Origin: Thiomonas sp.
Lineage (GTDB): Bacteria; Pseudomonadota; Gammaproteobacteria; Burkholderiales; Burkholderiaceae_C
NCBI GenBank assembly: GCA_027451915.1
Contig: DAIDHU010000146.1
Span: 1-6,762 of the forward strand
Length of the DNA stretch: 6,762 nucleotides
Reading direction: 5' to 3'
Each line of letters opens with the position of its first letter. Within the stretch, counting starts at the first letter, position 1. A program made the translations under genes and the position numbers. Below are positions 1 to 5,809 of the stretch, piece after piece. The notes under the pieces were generated by a model, which saw only the letters and a list, made by a program, of their open reading frames with translations, did not search any database and was not told the origin of the DNA.

Positions 1-218
1 CCATCGCGCAGCACGCGATCCAGATGCAGACCATCGTCAGCCTGGTCTCGGCCGGCATGGGAATCGCCCTCGTGCCAGCCTCGCTGCGCAGGCTGGCGCG
101 TTCGGGGGTGCGCTATCTGGATCTGCAGGAGGCGCCCAGCCTGGAGATGGGCATGGTCTGGCGCCGCGACCGCATGAGCCCCGTGCTGGAAAACTTCCTG
201 CGCATGGCCGGCGGTTGA
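1..218 (+). CDS. LysR-family transcriptional regulator, C-terminal fragment (cut by window edge)
   Basis: The reading frame is already open at base 3 and runs 71 codons to a TGA at 216-218, so only the C-terminal end of the protein is seen. The stretch SLVSAGMGIALVPASLRRLA, followed by a short beta segment (VRYLDL) and the run EMGMVWRRD, matches the end of the LysR substrate-binding (periplasmic-binding-protein-like) domain. There the G-x-G-x-A-L-V-P-x-S loop lies in the second subdomain near the effector cleft. The DNA-binding N-terminus lies outside the window, so its targets cannot be judged. An internal ATG at base 24 is not a credible start because the conserved fold begins upstream of it. 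It converges with the hydrolase gene, 7 bases between stops, so it is not part of that transcription unit, although it could still regulate it. Family assignment is fairly secure; the effector is unknown. Confidence 0.85.
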   Translation, partial: IAQHAIQMQTIVSLVSAGMGIALVPASLRRLARSGVRYLDLQEAPSLEMGMVWRRDRMSPVLENFLRMAGG

Positions 219-225
219 AACCCTG

Positions 226-1122
226 TCAGGCGTCGGCGGCCGAGACGCCGGCGCGGGCCGCGGGCGCGCCCAGGAAGGCGTCCAGTTCGGCGAGGAAGGC
301 TTGCGGGGCCTGCAATTGCGGCACGTGCGCGCAGCCCTCGAGCACGCGCAGACGGGCATCGGGCATGAGCCCGGCGAGTTCACGCGCCATCGGCGGCGGC
401 GTGGCCTCGTCGTGCTCTCCCACCAGCACCAGCGTGGGCAGCTTGAGGCCGGCCGCGCCCTCGCGCAGGTCCAGGGTCGACAGCGCGGCGCAGGCCTCCT
501 GGAAGGTTTGCGCGGGCGTGGCCAGGAAGCGCTGCCTGCAGCGCTCGATGAGCTCGGGGTTGCGCGCCTGGAATTCCGGCGCGAACAGGCGGCGCATGGC
601 CACGTCGGCCACGGCCTGCAGGCCCGAGGCGCCGGCTGCGCGGGCCATGCCCACGAAGGCGGCCCTGCCGGGCTCATCGAAGGCGGCGCCGCAATCGGCC
701 AGCACCAGGCTGCGCACCCGATCGGGATGCCGGATCGCCGTGAGCAAGGCGACGAATCCGCCGTAGCCGTTGCCCAGCAGGGTCGGGCGCGCATCGCCCA
801 GGGCCAGGCGAAGCCCTGCCGCGACACGGTCGGCCACCGCGTGCAGGCCGCCCGGCGCAGGGTCGGAGGCGCCGAATCCGGGAAGATCGGCCAGCAGCAC
901 GCGGAACCGGCGCGACAGGGCTTGCACCACGCGCTCGAAGCTGGCCCGATCGGCCAGCAGCGAGTGCAGCAGGACCAGGGGCGGCCCCTCTCCGCAGCTG
1001 TGCAGGCACAGGGCGGATCCGTCGGTGCCGAAACGTTGCGTCTGCAGCGTGCAGCCGCCAAGGCTGATGGAGGACATCGCTTGGGCCTTTCCCGAATTCT
1101 CGATCGAGCTCCTGGGACTCAT
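226..1122 (-). CDS. Alpha/beta-hydrolase-fold protein with glycine at the nucleophile position
   Basis: A 298-residue cytoplasmic protein of usual length for single-domain alpha/beta hydrolases (no signal peptide seen). In order it shows: beta-strand and oxyanion-type loop PLVLLHSLLADRASF (residues 48-62; HS where HG is common); ADLPGFGASDP (78-88), typical of this superfamily; nucleophile elbow LLGNGYGG (115-122); acid loop LVLVGEHDEATPP (231-243), with D238 as likely triad acid; and EGCAHVPQLQAP (262-273), with H266 as likely triad base. The elbow normally reads G-x-S-x-G-G, but here residue 119 is glycine (GGC, bases 766-768), so the covalent nucleophile is absent. It may be a pseudo-hydrolase, a non-covalent enzyme, or a point mutant one base away from AGC serine. 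Sequence around the lid recalls 3-oxoadipate enol-lactonase-like and C-C hydrolase-like proteins, but a reaction cannot be assigned. It starts 10 bases after the aldehyde dehydrogenase stop, so it is probably co-transcribed. Start uncertain: ATG at 1077 (283 aa) has AAAGG 8 bases upstream and begins right at the conserved domain; ATG at 1122 has no clear ribosome site. Confidence 0.85.
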   Translation of the reverse strand: MSPRSSIENSGKAQAMSSISLGGCTLQTQRFGTDGSALCLHSCGEGPPLVLLHSLLADRASFERVVQALSRRFRVLLADLPGFGASDPAPGGLHAVADRVAAGLRLALGDARPTLLGNGYGGFVALLTAIRHPDRVRSLVLADCGAAFDEPGRAAFVGMARAAGASGLQAVADVAMRRLFAPEFQARNPELIERCRQRFLATPAQTFQEACAALSTLDLREGAAGLKLPTLVLVGEHDEATPPPMARELAGLMPDARLRVLEGCAHVPQLQAPQAFLAELDAFLGAPAARAGVSAADA

Positions 1123-1132
1123 GCGCGGGGTC

Positions 1133-2668
1133 TCAGTTCAGCCGAGGCTGGCTGGCGGTATCGCGGTACCAGTCGAAGGGTGCGTCACTCATGCGCAGCA
1201 TCACGCTCTTGGTCTCGAAATGCTGGTCGAAGGACTCGGTGCCGCATTCGCGTCCGATTCCCGAATCCTTCACGCCACCCCACGGCGAGGCGGGGTCGAG
1301 TCGATGGTGGTCGTTGATCCACACAATGCCGCAATGCAGTCCTGCCGCCACCCGATGCGCGCGCACCACGTCGCGCGTGCGAACCGCGCCGGCCAGGCCG
1401 AAGGCCGAGTCATTGGCCATGCGCAGTCCTTGCTCCTCGGTCTCGAAGCGGCTGACCGACACGAAGGGGCCGAACACCTCCTCCTGGAAGATGCGCATCG
1501 ACGGCGTCACGTCGGCGAACACCGTGGGCTCGACGAAAAATCCCCCGGCCAGCGCCGGGTCGGGCGGCACGCGTCCGCCCGCGACCAGGCGCGCGCCATC
1601 CTCCTCCAGGCCGATGCGGATGTAGCGCAGCACGCGCTCCTGCTGGCGCCTGGAGATGACCGGTCCGAGCTGCACCGAGGGGTCGGCCGGATTGCCGATG
1701 CGAATGCTGCGCGCCTTCGCCGCCAGGCGCTCGACGAACTCGTCGTACACGCTGGCCTGCACGATCTGCCGGCTGCCGCAGATGCAGGTCTGGCCGGCGC
1801 CGATGAAGGCGCCGAAGGCCGCGTAGTTGACCGCCTGCTCGATGTCGAAGTCCTCGAACACGAGCACCGGGGTCTTGCCGCCGAGCTCGAGGGTCTGGTG
1901 CGCGAAATTGCGCCCGGCCGCCGAGCCGGTGAGCCGCCCCGCCTCGGTGCCGCCGGTCAGGACCCACTTGGCCAGCCCGGGATGCTCGGACAGCGCCTTG
2001 CCCGTGGTCGGACCCAGGCCGGTCACCACGTTGAACACCCCTGGCGGCAGCCCGGCCTCGACGAACAGCTGCGCCAGGCGCAGCGTGGTCAGCGGGGTGT
2101 ACTCGGAGGGCTTGACGACCGTGGTGCAGCCCGAGGCCAGGGTCGGCGCGAGGCTCTTGATCATGATCATCAGGGGGTGGTTGAAGGGCGTCGAGTTGCC
2201 CACCACTCCGATGGGGGTGCGAATGGTGTAGTTCAGGTACTCGCCGTCGACCGGGATCACCGCATCGCGACGCGCGATCGCCAGGCCCGCGTTGTAGCGC
2301 AGGAAATCGGGCAGGCGCGAGATCTGGGCGCGAGTCTCGTTGACCGAGCGCCCGTTGTTCATGGTTTCCAGCTGGTACATCTCGTCCAGGCTGGCTTCGA
2401 ACACGTCGGCGAGCTTGTTGATCAGCTTGGCGCGCGTGCGATTGGACATGCCGCTCCATTCGCGGCTCGCGAAGGCCGTGGCGGCGCTGGTTACCGCCCG
2501 GTCGACGTCGGAATCGTCGGCATGGGCGATGCGCGCGATCACCTGACCGGTGGCGGGATTGAGCACATCGAGCAGCTCGGGGCGCGACGCCGGCGCCTGG
2601 CGGCCGTCGATGAACAGGCCGTGCACCGGGATCGTGCTGGTGGAGGAGGGGGCGGAAACGCTGGCCAT
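1133..2668 (-). CDS. NAD(P)-dependent aldehyde dehydrogenase (ALDH superfamily)
   Basis: Oxidises an aldehyde to a carboxylic acid with NAD(P)+ in the cytoplasm. At 511 residues it has the full family length, and all key positions are present. These are TPFNHP with N163 (oxyanion), VVKPSEY with K186 (cofactor binding), LTGGTEAG (237-244, the usual FTGS-TxxG loop), ELGGK with E261 (general base), AGQTC with catalytic C295, EEVFGP (396-401) and the C-terminal SPWGGVKDSGIGRE block (461-474). There is a second cysteine two residues after the catalytic one. The segment WINDHHRLDPASPWGG (450-465) has an unusual HHR in the substrate-facing loop that precedes the conserved GG. I do not recognise the substrate; aromatic and aliphatic aldehydes are both possible. 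Start chosen at ATG 2668 because AAGGAG lies 9 bases upstream. It lies between gntR (70-bp gap) and the hydrolase (10-bp gap), consistent with one catabolic operon. Confidence 0.95.
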   Translation of the reverse strand: MASVSAPSSTSTIPVHGLFIDGRQAPASRPELLDVLNPATGQVIARIAHADDSDVDRAVTSAATAFASREWSGMSNRTRAKLINKLADVFEASLDEMYQLETMNNGRSVNETRAQISRLPDFLRYNAGLAIARRDAVIPVDGEYLNYTIRTPIGVVGNSTPFNHPLMIMIKSLAPTLASGCTTVVKPSEYTPLTTLRLAQLFVEAGLPPGVFNVVTGLGPTTGKALSEHPGLAKWVLTGGTEAGRLTGSAAGRNFAHQTLELGGKTPVLVFEDFDIEQAVNYAAFGAFIGAGQTCICGSRQIVQASVYDEFVERLAAKARSIRIGNPADPSVQLGPVISRRQQERVLRYIRIGLEEDGARLVAGGRVPPDPALAGGFFVEPTVFADVTPSMRIFQEEVFGPFVSVSRFETEEQGLRMANDSAFGLAGAVRTRDVVRAHRVAAGLHCGIVWINDHHRLDPASPWGGVKDSGIGRECGTESFDQHFETKSVMLRMSDAPFDWYRDTASQPRLN

Positions 2669-2677
2669 GGGTTGGGC

Positions 2678-2683
2678 TCCTTG
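2678..2683 (-). promoter_or_regulatory. Ribosome binding site of the aldehyde dehydrogenase gene
   Basis: On the minus strand AAGGAG ends 9 bases before the ATG at 2668-2666. It is the strongest Shine-Dalgarno match in the leftward unit and fixes the start of the dehydrogenase. I saw no convincing separate promoter in the 70-bp gap to gntR, so read-through from gntR is the simplest expectation. Confidence 0.75.
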
Positions 2684-2738
2684 GAATGGGTCGCCGGACG
2701 GCGGCGGGCAATCGATCGCGAAGGGTGGGCTCGGCTGC

Positions 2739-3449
2739 TCAGGGGGCGATCACCGCATGGGTCATCGCCCGCAGCACGCGCTTGCCGGCGCTTTGCACGT
2801 GGCGCGCGCTGATGCGCTGCGCCACGGAGGTCTGCCGGGCCTGCAGCGCGTCGATCAAGGCGTTGTGTTCGTCGATCACGGTCTGCGGGTTGCCGCGCTT
2901 GAGGCTGTTGACGCTCAGTTGCACCGCCCGCTCCATCTGATCCATCAAGTCGAACAGATGGTCGCGCATGCGGGCATTGCCGGAGATGGCGGCCAGTTCA
3001 CGGTGGAAACTGCGGTTGTAGGCCACGAAGCCGCCCTCCCAGGCGCCAGGGTCGAAGCGGCGAAAGCGCTCCAGCGAGGCCAGTTGCTGGTCGCTGGCAC
3101 GGCGCGTGATGCGCTCGATGCAGGCGCGCTCGAGCACCTCGCGCAGCTGGAACATGTCCTGCACGTCGTTCAGGGACACCGAGGCCACGCGGTAGCCCTG
3201 GCGAGGCAGGGTGATCACCAGGTTCTCGCGCTCCAGGCGCATCAGGGCGTCGCGCACCGGTGACTTGCTGACCCCGAAGCGCTCGGCAAGCTCGCTCTCG
3301 CGGATTTCGGCGCCCGGCGCCAGGCGGCAGCTGATCAGGTCGGCGCGCAACTGCTCGTACACCTTCTCCCGCAACAGCTTGGCGCTGGCGGACTCGGGGG
3401 CTCGCGGGTCCAGGATCTGGCTCATGGGCCAAAGAATATCACCACACAT
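2739..3449 (-). CDS. GntR-family transcriptional regulator, FadR/FCD subfamily
   Basis: A 236-residue DNA-binding regulator with an N-terminal winged helix-turn-helix (about residues 23-90). LREKVYEQLRADLI is the first helix, ESELAERFGVSKSPVRDALM the HTH with recognition helix SKSPVRDALMRLE, and LPRQGYRVA the wing. The C-terminal all-helical FCD effector domain (about 95-230) carries the family's metal/ligand-binding positions N145, H149 (FHRELAAISGN), H195 (DEHNALIDAL) and H217 (ARHVQSAGKRVL). The first of these is Asp in many FCD proteins and Asn here. Such proteins are usually repressors released by a small carboxylate. It is the first gene of the leftward unit and diverges from the transporter; a perfect 16-bp palindrome lies 12 bases upstream of its start, suggesting autoregulation. 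Start uncertain: ATG 3449 is preceded by only a weak AAAGA; ATG 3425 (228 aa, MSQILDPRAP) also has no clear ribosome site and still keeps the whole HTH. Confidence 0.93.
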   Translation of the reverse strand: MCGDILWPMSQILDPRAPESASAKLLREKVYEQLRADLISCRLAPGAEIRESELAERFGVSKSPVRDALMRLERENLVITLPRQGYRVASVSLNDVQDMFQLREVLERACIERITRRASDQQLASLERFRRFDPGAWEGGFVAYNRSFHRELAAISGNARMRDHLFDLMDQMERAVQLSVNSLKRGNPQTVIDEHNALIDALQARQTSVAQRISARHVQSAGKRVLRAMTHAVIAP

Positions 3450-3461
3450 TCTTTTTCACAA

Positions 3462-3477
3462 TCGTGATACATCACGA
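3462..3477. promoter_or_regulatory. Putative GntR operator 1 (perfect palindrome)
   Basis: TCGTGATACATCACGA has perfect 7-bp inverted arms (TCGTGAT / ATCACGA) around a 2-bp AC centre. It lies just upstream of gntR, and 13 of its bases recur upstream of the substrate-binding-protein gene. Length and symmetry suit a dimeric FadR-subfamily GntR protein. That the neighbouring regulator binds it is inference. Confidence 0.7.
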
Positions 3478-3611
3478 CAAGGCCTTGGCCAGGTTTCTCG
3501 ATCTGGCTGAATTCCAGAAAATGGCGAAAAATCAATAACATAAGACGCTGTTTCCGGCGAGAGGGCGGGGTGAGCCGGGGCCATGTGGGGGTTTTTCGAG
3601 CAAAATCTGAT

Positions 3612-3640
3612 TTGACTTTCCGTAGTTCGTGATACATCAT
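3612..3640 (+). promoter_or_regulatory. Sigma70-like promoter for the transporter genes
   Basis: TTGACT (3612-3617, 5 of 6 to the -35 consensus) is followed after exactly 17 bases by CATCAT (3635-3640, 4 of 6 to TATAAT). Transcription would begin near 3647, giving a leader of about 40 bases before the ATG at 3688. The region is locally AT-richer than the genes. Prediction by eye, not measured. Confidence 0.55.
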
Positions 3641-3642
3641 CT
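3627..3642. promoter_or_regulatory. Putative GntR operator 2 (imperfect copy, overlaps promoter)
   Basis: TCGTGATACATCATCT repeats the first 13 bases of the palindrome at 3462-3477 and then diverges in its right arm (4 of 7 arm positions still symmetric). It covers the spacer end and the -10 hexamer of the predicted promoter, so bound protein would exclude RNA polymerase. Its centre is 165 bp from that of operator 1. A further half-site ATCACG lies at 3661-3666. Confidence 0.65.
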
Positions 3643-3675
3643 GCCCACAATTCGCAGGTCATCACGGACCGCAAG

Positions 3676-3680
3676 AGGAG
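3676..3680 (+). promoter_or_regulatory. Ribosome binding site of the substrate-binding-protein gene
   Basis: AGGAG is separated by 7 bases from the ATG at 3688, a near-ideal arrangement that fixes the start of the transporter's periplasmic component and predicts strong translation. Confidence 0.8.
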
Positions 3681-3687
3681 ACAAAGC

Positions 3688-4935
3688 ATGGATCAATCGC
3701 GTCGTTCCTTCGCCCTCAGCCTGGCCGCGCTGACAGCCGGCTCGTCCCTGCCGCGCATGGCCAGCGCCGCCGCGCCCATTCGCGTGGGCTTTCTCACGGT
3801 GAAGTCGGGCGCGCTCGCGGCCGGCGGGCTGCAGATGGAGCAGGGCCTGCGCTATTTCCTGCAGCGCAACCACAACACCATCGCCGGGCGCCCCGTGCAG
3901 CTGTTCGTCGCCGACACCGCCGGGCAGCCCGCGCTGACCAAGGCCAAGGCCCAGGAGCTGGTGGAAAAGGACAAGGTGCAAGTGATCATCGGGCCGCTCG
4001 CGGCCTTCGAGGCGCTGGCCATCAACGACTACATCCGGCAGGCGCAGGTGCCGATCATCTCCCCGTCCGCCGCGGCGGAGGATCTGACTCAGCGCAAGGA
4101 CAACCCCTGGTTCGTGCGCGCGGTGGGAACCTCGGCGCAACCCATGCACCCGCTGGGCGACTACGCGGCCAAGACCCTCAAGTACAAGCGCATCGCCATC
4201 ATCGCGGACGATTTCGCCTTCGGGTACGAGGTGTCGGCCGGGTTCCAGCGAGCCTTCGAGGACGGCGGCGGCGAGATCGTGCAAAAGCTCTGGTCTCCCC
4301 TGAACGTGGCCGACTACGGCTCCTACATCGGCGAGCTCGACACCAAGGTGGACGCGGTATTCGCGGCCTTCGCCGGCGGCAACGGCATCAAGTTCATCAA
4401 GCAGTACAGCGACTACGGACTGAAGGGCAAGATTCCCCTGCTGGGGTCGATGACCACGGTCGACGAAGGCGTGCTGCCGGCCATGGGCGACGACGCGCTG
4501 GGCATCATCTCGGGAGGCTGGTACACGGCCCAGCTGGACAACCCCTACAACAAGGCCTTCGTCGCCGGCATCGAGCATGATGACCACCGCATGCCCGGCT
4601 ACTACACCGTGGGAGCCTATGGCGCCGCGCTCATGCTCAAGCATGCCCTGGAGGCCGTGCACGGCGACATCGAGAATCGCGACGCCTTCATGCACGCGCT
4701 GCGCCATGTGGTGGTTCCCGACGATCCCCGCGGCCCGATTCGCCTGGATGATCTCGGCAACCCGATCATGAACGTCTACATCCGCAAGGTCGAGCGCAAG
4801 AACGGACAGTTGGTCAACGCCGTGCTGAAGGTCTACCCGAACGTGTCCCAGTTCTGGACCTACGGCGAAAAGGCCTTCCTCGCCGAGCCGGTGTATTCGC
4901 GCGACTATCCGCCCGCGCGTTTCCTCGGGCGCTGA
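3688..4935 (+). CDS. ABC transporter periplasmic substrate-binding protein, Leu/Ile/Val-binding (HAAT) family
   Basis: Captures a small ligand in the periplasm and delivers it to the membrane permeases encoded next. 415 residues, usual length for the type-I Peripla_BP_6 family. The N-terminus carries a twin-arginine signal: SRRSFAL (4-10), a hydrophobic stretch SLAALTAG, and an A-x-A cleavage region at MASAAAP (24-30), so export folded via Tat is likely. The mature domain starts at IRVGFLTVKSG. Family landmarks are VIIGPLAAFEALAIND (99-114), VPIISPSAAAEDLT (121-134, the ligand-contacting serine/alanine loop), IAIIADDFAFGYEVSAGF (169-186), GGWYTAQLDNPYNKAF (276-291) and MPGYYTVGAYGAALML (302-317). 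The family binds branched-chain amino acids, amides, aromatic acids and other carboxylates; the ligand here cannot be told. It is first in the rightward operon, with a strong ribosome site. Transcription probably starts near 3647 under control of the divergently encoded GntR protein. Confidence 0.95.
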   Translation: MDQSRRSFALSLAALTAGSSLPRMASAAAPIRVGFLTVKSGALAAGGLQMEQGLRYFLQRNHNTIAGRPVQLFVADTAGQPALTKAKAQELVEKDKVQVIIGPLAAFEALAINDYIRQAQVPIISPSAAAEDLTQRKDNPWFVRAVGTSAQPMHPLGDYAAKTLKYKRIAIIADDFAFGYEVSAGFQRAFEDGGGEIVQKLWSPLNVADYGSYIGELDTKVDAVFAAFAGGNGIKFIKQYSDYGLKGKIPLLGSMTTVDEGVLPAMGDDALGIISGGWYTAQLDNPYNKAFVAGIEHDDHRMPGYYTVGAYGAALMLKHALEAVHGDIENRDAFMHALRHVVVPDDPRGPIRLDDLGNPIMNVYIRKVERKNGQLVNAVLKVYPNVSQFWTYGEKAFLAEPVYSRDYPPARFLGR

Positions 4936-4948
4936 GCGCCAGCCCAGC

Positions 4949-5809
4949 ATGCACTTCTGGATGATCCAGAGCCTGAACAGCCTGGCGCTGGGCGCCGTGC
5001 TGTTCACGCTGGCGGCTGGATTCTCCCTGATCTTCGGGCTCATGCGCGTGGCCAACCTCTCGCATGGAGCCTATTTCATGCTTGGGGCCTACCTGGGCTA
5101 CAGCGCGCTGCAGCACGGCTGGGGCTTCGGCGGCGCGCTGCTGCTGTCGGCCGGGGGAGTGGGCGCGCTCGGCGTGCTGGTCGAGCGCTTGGTCCTGCGC
5201 CGCCTGGAGGGCAACAGCCTGGCCCAGGTGCTGGCCACGCTGGGCGTGGCCTTCATCGTCGATGACGGGAGCCTGTGGCTGTGGGGAGGCGATCCGCAGT
5301 CGGTGTCGCCGCCGCACCTGCTGCGCGGCGCCAGTTCGCTGTTCGGGCTGATCTTTCCCACCTACCGGCTGGCGGTCATCGTGTTCAGCGCCCTGCTGTT
5401 CGTCGCCTTGTGGCTGCTGCTCGAGCGCACCCGCGTGGGCGTGATGATCCGCGCCAGCGTGGACGACATGGCGATGGCGCGAGCCATCGGCATTCCGGCG
5501 TCGCGCCTGTACACGCTGGTGTTCTTCCTGGGTACCGCGCTGGCCGGCCTGGGAGGCACGGTCGCCGCGCCGATCCTGTCGGTCTATCCCGGCATGGACG
5601 CCGACATGCTGCCCCTGGCCCTGGTCGTGGTGATCCTCGGCGGCCTGGGCAGCCTGGGCGGCGCCTTCCTGGGCAGCATGCTCATCGGCTTCGTCTACAG
5701 CTTCGGACAATCCTGGCTGCCCAACCTGTCCTACATCATCCTGTTCCTGCCGATGGTGATCATTCTCGCGGTGCGGCCGCGCGGCCTGCTCGGGAGGGTC
5801 GGCGGGTGA
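4949..5809 (+). CDS. livH: LivH-like inner-membrane permease of the HAAT ABC transporter
   Basis: One of the two channel-forming subunits through which ligand from the binding protein crosses the inner membrane. 286 residues, normal for LivH, with about eight hydrophobic segments. Family landmarks: MRVANLSHGAYFMLGAYLG (32-50; the N-x-x-HG...GAY block), the cytoplasmic coupling loop ASVDDMAMARAIGIPASR (169-186; the EAA-like contact to the ATPase), VVVILGGLGSLGGAFLGSML (226-245) and the terminal VRPRGLLGR. It follows the binding-protein stop by 13 bases but has no visible Shine-Dalgarno sequence, so translation may depend on coupling to the upstream gene. Its TGA overlaps the ATG of the next permease by one base. 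The name reflects family only; substrate may not be leucine. Confidence 0.95.
   Translation: MHFWMIQSLNSLALGAVLFTLAAGFSLIFGLMRVANLSHGAYFMLGAYLGYSALQHGWGFGGALLLSAGGVGALGVLVERLVLRRLEGNSLAQVLATLGVAFIVDDGSLWLWGGDPQSVSPPHLLRGASSLFGLIFPTYRLAVIVFSALLFVALWLLLERTRVGVMIRASVDDMAMARAIGIPASRLYTLVFFLGTALAGLGGTVAAPILSVYPGMDADMLPLALVVVILGGLGSLGGAFLGSMLIGFVYSFGQSWLPNLSYIILFLPMVIILAVRPRGLLGRVGG
5792..5798 (+). promoter_or_regulatory. Ribosome binding site of the livM-like gene
   Basis: GGGAGGG within the end of livH sits 10 bases before the ATG at 5809. Together with the TGATG overlap it decides the start of the second permease, even though the frame stays open far upstream. Confidence 0.7.

Noticed and set aside
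229..249. GGCGTC / GACGCC inverted repeat as a terminator between the convergent genes
   Set aside because: A 6-bp stem with a 9-base loop and no T-run, inside the hydrolase coding sequence; such GC-rich inverted repeats are expected by chance here.
2692..2703. CGCCG-GA-CGGCG inverted repeat between gntR and the dehydrogenase
   Set aside because: The 2-base loop is too small for a stable hairpin and there is no T-run; it does not support an attenuator or terminator.
770..2812. A 680-codon open frame on the plus strand
   Set aside because: It lies antisense to the hydrolase, aldehyde dehydrogenase and part of gntR. It has no recognisable domains, is rich in His, Arg, Ala and Gly, and is a product of high-GC codon bias.
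3462..3477. Reading the GTGAT...ATCAC palindrome as a CRP or FNR box
   Set aside because: CRP sites need TGTGA-N6-TCACA and FNR sites TTGAT-N4-ATCAA. Here the arms GTGAT/ATCAC are only 2 bases apart, which fits neither, and the gene next door is a GntR protein.
3582..3598. G-rich run followed by GTTTTT as a terminator
   Set aside because: No complementary arm is found for a stem, and it stands upstream of a promoter rather than behind a gene on that strand.
3422..3689. Small minus-strand open frames of 72 and 77 codons in the divergent region
   Set aside because: They lack a ribosome site and recognisable motifs, and lie over the promoter and operators.
3637..5055. A 472-codon open frame on the minus strand
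   Set aside because: It is antisense to the substrate-binding protein, whose family motifs are unmistakable, and its own translation is low-complexity and Val/His/Gly-rich without any domain.
5275..5808. Upstream in-frame extension of the livM reading frame
   Set aside because: It overlaps livH in another frame and translates to Arg/Ala-rich sequence with no membrane segments. Real LivM similarity starts at about 5809, where an overlap start and ribosome site are present.
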